Positions 47,243 to 52,629 of a stretch of 52,629 nucleotides of DNA are shown one piece after another. Both the position numbers and the translations under genes were made by a program. The number at the start of each line of letters is the position of its first letter. Positions within the stretch are counted from its first letter, which is position 1. Source of the stretch: Candidatus Solibacter sp. (GTDB lineage Bacteria; Acidobacteriota; Terriglobia; Bryobacterales; Bryobacteraceae); NCBI GenBank assembly GCA_025361425.1, contig JANYAH010000233.1, forward strand, positions 1-52,629. Reading direction: 5' to 3'. The notes below the pieces were generated by a model that was not told the origin of the DNA, did not search any database, and worked only from the letters and a program-made list of their open reading frames with translations.

Positions 47243-47389
47243 TTACGGCCGCACGCCGTCGGAACTCGCGGGTGTGGCCATCACCGTCTCGCCGATCTCA
47301 TTTTCAGCCAGCAGCTTGTACGCGCGGCCGGCGCCGGCACGAACAACCGGTCCCCACTCCGCCGCCATCGCCAACGCACTGGTCGTCAT
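47243..47389 (-). CDS. Doubtful 48-residue leader-like protein
   Basis: Frame MTTSALAMAAEWGPVVRAGA to VRP followed by TAA; ends 8 bases before the start of the 4Fe-4S gene on the same strand. Ribosome site is poor (AATGG) and no family is recognised. May be a translated leader or chance. Confidence 0.25.
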   Translation of the reverse strand: MTTSALAMAAEWGPVVRAGAGRAYKLLAENEIGETVMATPASSDGVRP

Positions 47390-47408
47390 ACGGTTCCATT
47401 TTACAAAC

Positions 47409-47430
47409 CTTCAGGCCTCAATATCGAGTA
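47409..47430. repeat. CTTCAGGCC-NN-AATATCGAGT repeat, copy 1
   Basis: CTTCAGGCCTCAATATCGAGT recurs at 48547 with CG in place of TC, 1,138 bases further on; the vapBC module lies between the two copies. No coding sense found for it. Confidence 0.55.
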
Positions 47431-47474
47431 CCACTCTTTGATGGTAGCAACCTCGTGAACCCCATCTTTGGTGG

Positions 47475-47492
47475 GGCAGGCTTCAGCCTGCC
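47475..47492. repeat. GGCAGGCTTCAGCCTGCC hairpin
   Basis: Perfect 8-bp stem GGCAGGCT / AGCCTGCC with a 2-nt loop, preceded by GTGG, as in the palindromic element at 51360. Part of the same family as the repeats inside the permease gene. Confidence 0.55.
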
Positions 47493-47629
47493 AACGCCCG
47501 CCCGCAGGCGCATTTCTTCTCGCCTTCTGACTTTGGGGAGCGGTCATAGTGATCGGACTTTCGCAGGAATGCGGGGCTGCGCACAAACCAAGGGATGGCT
47601 GGGCAGACGATTCGCGATTCGCGCCTGGC

Positions 47630-47659
47630 ATGTGTATAATTATCTTCAGGGATACACAT
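47630..47659 (+). promoter_or_regulatory. vapBC promoter with inverted-repeat operator
   Basis: ATGTGTAT (47630-47637) and ATACACAT (47652-47659) are perfect inverted 8-mers with centres 22 bp apart, two helical turns. The -10 hexamer TATAAT is 47635-47640 and overlaps the left arm, so an antitoxin or toxin-antitoxin complex bound there would block transcription. The ribosome site CAGGGA lies between the arms. A -35 is not well matched. Confidence 0.65.
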
Positions 47660-47661
47660 CC

Positions 47662-47856
47662 ATGCGGACGAACATCGTAATTGACGATAAACTGATGCGG
47701 GACACGCTTCGCGCAACGGGCCTGAAGACCAAGCGCGAGGCCGTGGATGAGGCGCTGCGGACTTTGCTCCGCCTGAGGCGACAGGCGGGGATCCGCCGGC
47801 TCCGCGGCAAACTGGACTGGCAGGGCGATCTAAACGCGATGAGGAGCAACAGTTGA
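47662..47856 (+). CDS. vapB: VapB-type antitoxin
   Basis: 64 residues: N-terminal ribbon-helix-helix (MRTNIVIDDKLMRDTLRATG, then KTKREAVDEALRTLLR) followed by a short toxin-binding tail (RLRGKLDWQGDLNAM). This is the usual VapB layout for the MRTNIVIDD subgroup. The TGA stop overlaps the toxin's TTG by 4 bases. The inverted repeat in the promoter is the probable autoregulatory site. Confidence 0.9.
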   Translation: MRTNIVIDDKLMRDTLRATGLKTKREAVDEALRTLLRLRRQAGIRRLRGKLDWQGDLNAMRSNS

Positions 47857-48245
47857 TCCTCGTCGATTCCAGCGTGTGGATCGATTACTTTAAGGGGACG
47901 ATCACGGTGCAGACCGGGACCCTCGACAACCTGCTTGGCCAACAGCCTCTGGCCATTGGTGACTTGATTCTGACTGAGGTCTTGCAAGGCTTCGACAACG
48001 AACGAGACTTCAAGGACGCTATGGAAATGCTGACTTCGCTGCTGGTAGTGGAGTTGGGCGGGCAGGAAATCGCCATTCAAGCGGCCAAGAATTTCCGCGC
48101 GCTGCGCCGGCTCGGCGTGACCGTTCGCAAGACCATCAATACGGTGATTGCCACCCGATGCATCGAAAGCGGGTATGACCTGCTGCACAACGACCGGGAT
48201 TTTGATCCATTCGCCAAGCACCTCGGCCTGCGCGTGGCGGTCTGA
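47853..48245 (+). CDS. vapC: VapC-type PIN-domain ribonuclease toxin
   Basis: 130 residues, from a TTG at 47853 (GAGGAG eight bases upstream; TTGA overlap with vapB). PIN-domain acidic residues: Asp5 (LVDSSVWIDYFKG), Glu42 (DLILTEVLQGF) and Asp near NTVIATRC / LLHNDRDFDPFA. Toxins of this kind cut tRNA or other RNA when free of VapB. The rare TTG start may lower toxin yield relative to antitoxin. The pair lies between two copies of the CTTCAGGCC repeat, in a region of weak gene density. Confidence 0.9.
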   Translation: MILVDSSVWIDYFKGTITVQTGTLDNLLGQQPLAIGDLILTEVLQGFDNERDFKDAMEMLTSLLVVELGGQEIAIQAAKNFRALRRLGVTVRKTINTVIATRCIESGYDLLHNDRDFDPFAKHLGLRVAV

Positions 48246-48619
48246 CAACCCGGCTGCTGTCAGTCACAGCACTTGGACATTATGTTCAGCCATCTAACCC
48301 CCCAACGCTCTTCCACTTACGCTTCGTCGCACTGAGTGAACCCCGGGAAGTCCTTCACCCCGGCAAAAGGGGGTCGTCGGGGCCCCTGAACCTCCCTTCC
48401 GCCCGCCCCGCAAGGCCGGCGGATCGCCCACACTCGCGGACCCTCCGGTTCGCCGGCACGCGATTCCCGAAGCTGCTCCCGCCGGCAGCTCGTCTCGGCA
48501 CCTTGGCTCCCGTGGCCGGCGCGAAAAACGTCCCACCGTTGTGTATCTTCAGGCCCGAATATCGAGTTATACTACGGGCAAAGGTGTTGTTCTTTTCTAC
48601 ACACGAGGAGAAGTTCTGA
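48246..48619. other. GC-rich gap upstream of the redox operon
   Basis: 374 bases with no gene. The first 290 bases are very GC-rich and lack any convincing frame. At the right end are the second CTTCAGGCC repeat, a TATACT hexamer (48568-48573) that may be the -10 of the following operon, and the ribosome site GAGGAG before 48620. Confidence 0.5.
48547..48567. repeat. CTTCAGGCC-NN-AATATCGAGT repeat, copy 2
   Basis: CTTCAGGCCCGAATATCGAGT, second copy of the motif at 47409. It directly abuts a possible -10 box (TATACT at 48568), so it may take part in the promoter. Confidence 0.55.
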
Positions 48620-49876
48620 ATGTACACCCGGCGAGGTTGGATCATCGGCGCGGGCGCCGCGGGGGTTGCCTCCCTGCTGCCGGCGGCGCAGGGGTCGGAC
48701 TGGACGCAGTTCCGCGGGCCGGACCGAAACAACATCTCCAAAGAGACGGGTCTGTTGCGCAAATGGCCGGCCGCCGGACCCAAGGTGCTGTGGTCGGTTC
48801 CGGTGACGCAGGGGTATGCCGCCGCCGCCATCGTGGGCGGACGTGTCTACCACCACGACTACGATGAGGCCAAGTCCGAGTGGTGCGTCAACTGCCGCTC
48901 CCTGGCCGATGGCAAGCTGATCTGGCAGTTCCGCGAAGCGCGCGAAGTCCGCCCCAACCACGCCATCACCCGCACCATCCCGGCGGTGGACAGCCGTTTC
49001 GTCTGCTCTTTGGACCCCAAGGCCGTGCTGCATTGCCTGGACGTCAAGACCGGCAAACAGATCTGGCGCAAGAGCCTGGTCACGGAATACAAGGCCACCA
49101 TTCCCTCCTGGTACAACGGGCAGTGCCCCTTGCAGGAAGCCGACCGCTTGATCATCGCCACCGGCGGCGCGGCCATCATGGTGGCGCTCGACAAAGCCAC
49201 CGGCAAGGAACTCTGGCGCACCCCGAACCCGGGGCAGTACATGCTCTCGCACTCGTCGGTGATGCCGGCGGTTCTGGGCGGCGTCAGGCAGTACCTCTAC
49301 GGCACGCTCAAGGGTCCGCTGGGTGTCTCTGCCAAGGACGGTAAGCTGCTCTGGGAATTCGGCCGCAAGTTCAACGTGGCGGTTGCGCCCTCGCCCATCG
49401 CGGTGGATGAGGAACGCGTTTTTATGACCGCCAGCTACGACGCGGGCAGCGTGATGGTCCGCGTGCGGCGCACGGGCGAAGCCTTTAAGGCCGAGGCCGT
49501 GTTCGACCTGAAGAACAACGAGTGGAACTCCGAGGTGCACACGCCGATTGTCCACAAAGGCCACATGTTCGCCGTGGGCAAGAAGAAGCGCGGCTTGTTT
49601 ACCTGCCTCAGCTTCGACGGCAAGGAGGTTTGGACCAGCGAGGGCAAAGCCTCCTTCGGGCTGGGCAGCTTCATGATGGCCGACGGCATGTTCTTTGTGC
49701 TGGACGGCGACACGGGCAAACTGCGACTCATCGAGGCCGGCGCCGCGCGCTACAACGAACTGGGCAGCGCGCAGGTTCTCGCGGGCCAGGAGGTCTGGGC
49801 CCCCATGGCATTGTCGGACGGCAAGCTGGTCTTGCGGGACCTGACCAAGATGATCTGCATCGACGTTCGCGGGTAG
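48620..49876 (+). CDS. Tat-exported PQQ-type beta-propeller protein (propeller 6)
   Basis: 418 residues. YTRRGWIIGAGAAGVASLL is a twin-arginine signal, so unlike the other propellers it may be exported folded, perhaps with a cofactor. Opening motif SDWTQFRGPDRNNIS. Blade motifs: [49 protein letters not shown] run HSSVMPAVLGG is seen where metal or cofactor could bind, but no heme motif. GAGGAG ribosome site. First gene of an operon that continues with NHL, polyferredoxin and NapH-like genes. Confidence 0.86.
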   Translation: MYTRRGWIIGAGAAGVASLLPAAQGSDWTQFRGPDRNNISKETGLLRKWPAAGPKVLWSVPVTQGYAAAAIVGGRVYHHDYDEAKSEWCVNCRSLADGKLIWQFREAREVRPNHAITRTIPAVDSRFVCSLDPKAVLHCLDVKTGKQIWRKSLVTEYKATIPSWYNGQCPLQEADRLIIATGGAAIMVALDKATGKELWRTPNPGQYMLSHSSVMPAVLGGVRQYLYGTLKGPLGVSAKDGKLLWEFGRKFNVAVAPSPIAVDEERVFMTASYDAGSVMVRVRRTGEAFKAEAVFDLKNNEWNSEVHTPIVHKGHMFAVGKKKRGLFTCLSFDGKEVWTSEGKASFGLGSFMMADGMFFVLDGDTGKLRLIEAGAARYNELGSAQVLAGQEVWAPMALSDGKLVLRDLTKMICIDVRG

Positions 49877-49888
49877 GGGAAGGGCGTG

Positions 49889-50710
49889 ATGACATACCGG
49901 CAAATTCGAGTCATCGGCGGCAAGGGCAACGCGCCCGGCCAGTTCGCGACATCGCTGCGCTGCCTTGCGGTGGATGCCCACGGGCAACTCTTTGCGGGCG
50001 GCGATTCCGAGATCAAGCTGTTCGACGCCGCCGGCCGGCTCAAGCGGCGCTGGTCCACCTCCCGGCCGGTGCTCTCCCTGGCCGTGGCGGGCGATGGGGC
50101 AGTATATGCCGGCCAACCGGGCCAGATTGAAATCTTTGACGGCGCCGCCAAACTCGTCAACACCTGGCGCGGCGAAACCCTGCTGGGGCGCGTCACGGCC
50201 ATCGGCTTCGTCAAGGACGGCGTGTTGGCTGGGGACGCGGCGGACCGCGCGATCCGCCACTTCGACCGCACAGGCAAGTTCCGCAACCACATCGGCAAGC
50301 ACAATCCGGTGAACGGCTTCCTCATCCCCAACGGCGTGGTGGATTTCGCGGTGGACGCCCAAGGCGTCATCCACGCGGCCAACCCCGGCAAGCACCGCGT
50401 GGAGCGCTACTTGCCCACCGGCGAGTTGCTCGGCCACATCGGGCGCTTTCACGGCACCGATCCGGCGGGCTTCGGCGGCTGCTGCAACCCCACCAATGTG
50501 GCTGTCCGCGACCATATCTACGTCACCGAGAAGGCCGGCCCGCGCGCCAAGGTCTACGATTTCAACGGCAACCTGCAGGCCGTCGTCGCGTCCGCCCCGT
50601 TCGACCCCAATTGCAAGAACATGAGCGTGGCCGTGGATGGGCGAGGGTTGGTTTACGTCGCCGACACGGTCAAGCTCGCCGTCTTCGTTTTTGAACCGGT
50701 GACCGTATGA
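49889..50710 (+). CDS. NHL-repeat six-bladed beta-propeller protein
   Basis: 273 residues from the ATG at 49889 (GGGGAAGGG upstream; a GTG directly before it is also possible). Blades of the NHL kind: VIGGKGNAPGQFATSLRCLA, HFDRTGKFRNHIGKHN, YLPTGELLGHIGRFHGTD, VYDFNGNLQAVVAS. FGGCCNPTNVAV and DPNCKN place Cys pairs near one face. No signal peptide or membrane segment is visible, which is odd between exported partners; it may act inside the cell, ride out with the Tat substrate or be a sensor. The stop overlaps the next start by 4 bases. Confidence 0.8.
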   Translation: MTYRQIRVIGGKGNAPGQFATSLRCLAVDAHGQLFAGGDSEIKLFDAAGRLKRRWSTSRPVLSLAVAGDGAVYAGQPGQIEIFDGAAKLVNTWRGETLLGRVTAIGFVKDGVLAGDAADRAIRHFDRTGKFRNHIGKHNPVNGFLIPNGVVDFAVDAQGVIHAANPGKHRVERYLPTGELLGHIGRFHGTDPAGFGGCCNPTNVAVRDHIYVTEKAGPRAKVYDFNGNLQAVVASAPFDPNCKNMSVAVDGRGLVYVADTVKLAVFVFEPVTV

Positions 50711-51327
50711 GCGAACCGGTAACCAGGCGGGATCTGTTGCACCAGGTGGTCCGCGGCGGCGTCCTCGCGACGTTCGGCGGCGGCGCCATTTTCCTGGTCC
50801 AAAAAGCCCACGGACAGGTGGTCTGGCAAGTGGATGCGTCACGCTGCATCAACAGCCGCCTGGGCGATACCGGCGCGGAGGCGTGCAAGCTCTGCACCAC
50901 GGAGTGCGTGGTCGCGCTATCGGCGGTCCGCGCGGTCAACGAGTATTCGAAATGCGGGCGCTGCAATATCTGTCCGGCCTACTTCAACATCACCAGCGCG
51001 GTGGATGCCCAGGGCTTGCCAAGCGAAAAACTCTGCCCGCGCGATGCCATTGCGCGCAAGCCCATCGGCAAGGCCGACCCCGAGGACCCGGCCAACAATT
51101 TCTACGAATACTCGATTGATGAGGAGAAGTGCGACGGCTGCGGCAAGTGCGTCATGAAGTGCAAGGAACCGCTTGGGCTGGGTTCCATTGTCCTGCGGGT
51201 CCGTTACGACAAATGCGAGGACTGCAACCGCTGCGCCATCTCCCGGGCATGCCCGAAGGACGCCCTGATTCAGGTTCCGGTGGAACAAGCTCTCCGCCCG
51301 CCGGAACTCCACCCCCGCACCGAATGA
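50707..51327 (+). CDS. Tat-exported polyferredoxin
   Basis: 206 residues. The twin-arginine signal (TRRDLLHQVVRGGVLATFGG) shows export as a folded, cluster-loaded protein; an uncleaved anchor is possible. Cys motifs in order: a solitary Cys (ASRCINS), CKLCTTEC, CGRCNICP, LCPRDA, CDGCGKCVMKC, CEDCNRC and ACPKDA, enough for about four 4Fe-4S clusters. The layout recalls NapG/NrfC-like periplasmic ferredoxins that pass electrons between a membrane NapH and a soluble partner. Overlaps both neighbours by 4 bases (ATGA), so tightly coupled. Confidence 0.88.
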   Translation: MSEPVTRRDLLHQVVRGGVLATFGGGAIFLVQKAHGQVVWQVDASRCINSRLGDTGAEACKLCTTECVVALSAVRAVNEYSKCGRCNICPAYFNITSAVDAQGLPSEKLCPRDAIARKPIGKADPEDPANNFYEYSIDEEKCDGCGKCVMKCKEPLGLGSIVLRVRYDKCEDCNRCAISRACPKDALIQVPVEQALRPPELHPRTE

Positions 51328-52406
51328 TGAGGGCGAGGGAGTTCGTTCAACCCCCAGGTGTGGGGCAGGCAATCCTGCCTGCGGACACGCTTTCCAGCGT
51401 GTCCAGACGCCAGATGGAAAGCCGGCGGCAGCCAGGATTGGCTGCCCCACAGAGGCTCCTACTACTTCTCCTCTCGCTCTTCCTGGCCTTCGCACCCACC
51501 CTCCCCGCGCAATCTATTCCCTATTCGCGTCCCGTGGAAACCGCGCCGCAAGCGGAGACCATCGGCGGCGGCTACAAAACGCCCGCCGTCCAGAAACCCC
51601 TGCCGCGCGATGCCTACCTTCAGATGTTGGATGTACTGCTCCTGGCGGCGGCGATGGGAATCTCCGTCTGGTTGGTGATCAAGCGGCGCAGCCGGAAATG
51701 GGCGGTCGCTCTGACCATCGGATCGCTGGCCTACTTCGGCTTCTATCGCGAAGGCTGCGTCTGCCCCATCGGGTCGATTCAGAACGTGGCGCTGGCGCTT
51801 ACCGACCGCACCTACGCCATCCCCATGGTCGTGACCGCGACCTTCTTCCTGCCCCTGGTCATCGCTCTGTTTTTCGGGCGCGCCTTCTGCGGCGGCGTGT
51901 GTGCGCTCGGCGCCATCCAGGAACTGGTACTGCTGAAGCCGGTCCGTGTGCCGCCGCGGCTCGATCGCGCCCTGGGCCTGTTGAAATACGTTTATCTCGG
52001 CCTCGCCATCTTCCTAGCCATCAAACCCGCCCTCGGCCGCGACTTCCTGATCTGTCGCTTTGACCCGTTCGTCGGTTTCTTCCGCCGCACCGGCGCGCCC
52101 CACATGCTGCTGCTGGGCGGGGGATTTCTGCTGCTCGGCATGTTTGTGGGACGGCCCTACTGCCGCTACCTGTGCCCGTATGGCGGCTTGCTGGCGTGGT
52201 GCACCCGGCTGGCCCGCCGTGGAGTCACCATCACGCCGGATAAAGAACTCGATTGCGGCCTCTGCGCCGAAGCCTGCCCCTACGGCGCCATCGAGCACAT
52301 GCGCGCCGTGCGCAAAGACTGTCTGTATTGCGCCCGATGCTATGCCTCGTGCCCGCGCGATGGCGAGTTGGCGCACACGAAGGCGGAGCTGGTGCACCTG
52401 TCATGA
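51324..52406 (+). CDS. NapH/NosR-like membrane 4Fe-4S protein, 5' end repeat-derived
   Basis: 360 residues from the ATG that overlaps the preceding stop (ATGA). Residues about 13-42 are encoded by a 91-bp palindromic element (51360-51450), after which a hydrophobic stretch (LLLLLLSLFLAFA) and five more helices follow. Cys motifs at the membrane: GCVCPIG, FCGGVCALG, YCRYLCPYG, as in NapH and NosR; then two soluble ferredoxin clusters CGLCAEACP and CLYCARCYASCP. Carries electrons from quinol or through the membrane to the polyferredoxin upstream. An ATG at 51414, still inside the repeat, is an alternative start. Confidence 0.88.
   Translation: MMRAREFVQPPGVGQAILPADTLSSVSRRQMESRRQPGLAAPQRLLLLLLSLFLAFAPTLPAQSIPYSRPVETAPQAETIGGGYKTPAVQKPLPRDAYLQMLDVLLLAAAMGISVWLVIKRRSRKWAVALTIGSLAYFGFYREGCVCPIGSIQNVALALTDRTYAIPMVVTATFFLPLVIALFFGRAFCGGVCALGAIQELVLLKPVRVPPRLDRALGLLKYVYLGLAIFLAIKPALGRDFLICRFDPFVGFFRRTGAPHMLLLGGGFLLLGMFVGRPYCRYLCPYGGLLAWCTRLARRGVTITPDKELDCGLCAEACPYGAIEHMRAVRKDCLYCARCYASCPRDGELAHTKAELVHLS
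51360..51450. repeat. GTGGGGCAGGC palindromic element, 91 bp, inside a gene
   Basis: Outer arms GTGGGGCAGGCAATCCTG and CAGGATTGGCTGCCCCAC pair nearly completely; the centre holds a perfect 9-bp hairpin GGACACGCT-TTCC-AGCGTGTCC (51383-51404). It is translated in the NapH-like gene as VGQAILPADTLSS and RQPGLAAP, a peptide pair that betrays this element. Confidence 0.75.
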
Positions 52407-52629
52407 GACGCGCAGCTTGGATCTCGGGCAGCCTGATTGCCTTGTGCGTCGCCGTTCTGTTGACCGACTACGCAGTCGCCACCCGCCGCACGCCAAACGA
52501 TGACCGCCTCATCAAGTCCCTACAGGAGAAGGTGAAATCCGATGCGCAGTTGGCCCCCAAACTGGCCGCTGAGCAGAAGCGAGTCACCGCCGTGCGCCGC
52601 GCCCGCAAGTCGCGCGACAACGCCCTCGC
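52403..52629 (+). CDS. Membrane-anchored protein, N-terminal part (cut by window end)
   Basis: 75 codons are visible; the ATG overlaps the NapH-like stop by 4 bases, so it belongs to the same operon. A single membrane helix (AWISGSLIALCVAVLLTDY) is followed by a short basic piece (ATRRTPNDDR) and a helical, charged stretch (LIKSLQEKVKSDAQLAPK, then AAEQKRVTAVRRARKSR) likely to form a coiled coil. No family recognised from this part. In NapH-type modules the next gene is often an FMN-binding or ferredoxin protein, but that cannot be judged here. Confidence 0.6.
   Translation, partial: MRRAAWISGSLIALCVAVLLTDYAVATRRTPNDDRLIKSLQEKVKSDAQLAPKLAAEQKRVTAVRRARKSRDNAL

Larger units (their letters stand above)
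47235..47661. other. Gap with small frame, palindromes and VapB promoter
   Basis: 427 bases with no clear gene. It contains a doubtful 48-codon minus frame (47243-47389), a CTTCAGGCC-type direct repeat (47409-47430), a GGCAGGCTTCAGCCTGCC hairpin (47475-47492) and the vapBC promoter at its right end. Confidence 0.55.

Noticed and set aside
48294-48536. 80-codon minus-strand frame in the GC-rich gap
   Set aside because: Very biased Gly/Arg/Ala composition and no start context; probably non-coding.
48572-50842. 756-codon minus-strand frame opposite the redox operon
   Set aside because: Shadow of propeller 6 and the NHL gene; no ribosome site and no recognisable fold.

Overview
The window is a GC-rich stretch of a bacterial chromosome that reads like an acidobacterium of the Solibacter/Bryobacter type. 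This is an inference from content: two roughly 1,000-1,170-residue Oar-like TonB-dependent receptors with an N-terminal carboxypeptidase-regulatory domain, six exported PQQ-type beta-propeller proteins that share a W-x-Q-W/F-R-G-P amino-terminal motif, a CRTAC1/ASPIC-UnbV protein paired with a TPR protein, and dispersed palindromic elements of the GTGGGGCAGGC and GTGGGACAGAC kinds. No rRNA, tRNA, CRISPR array or intact insertion sequence was seen.

Layout. 1-5400: 3' part of a B12-dependent ribonucleotide reductase with a strong terminator, a TolC-like outer-membrane protein (-), and a ThuA/EF-hand protein (+). 5400-12600: a mostly gene-free gap with a decayed Uma2-type fragment, a large TonB-dependent receptor, then a CRTAC1 + TPR pair. 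12600-20600: housekeeping genes (fabF, a small membrane protein, rpsA) and a histidine kinase / sigma-54 response regulator pair, then pgi. 20600-26700: a complete sufBCDSUT-rrf2 iron-sulfur assembly operon (-) with a palindromic Rrf2-like operator overlapping its promoter. 26800-29500: a small membrane protein, an ABM-fold monooxygenase and speA. 29500-45900: accessory export and redox-type genes: a receptor + propeller pair (-), a glycosyltransferase / ABC ATPase / giant ABC permease / propeller operon (+), and an enolase-superfamily enzyme followed by three propellers (-). 46000-48600: a cysteine-rich ferredoxin-like protein, palindromic repeats and a VapBC module. 48600-end: a five-gene, mostly overlapping operon (Tat-exported propeller, NHL propeller, Tat-exported polyferredoxin, NapH/NosR-like membrane ferredoxin, membrane-anchored protein cut by the window edge).

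The most interesting material is the last operon, a candidate membrane electron-transfer module tied to two beta-propellers; the suf operator; and palindromic elements that lie inside or at the 5' ends of coding sequences and are translated (the NapH-like gene and the ABC permease). Two further dispersed repeats create false upstream starts at pgi and at the second Oar-like gene. Function of the propellers and of the terminal operon is inferred from architecture and context only.
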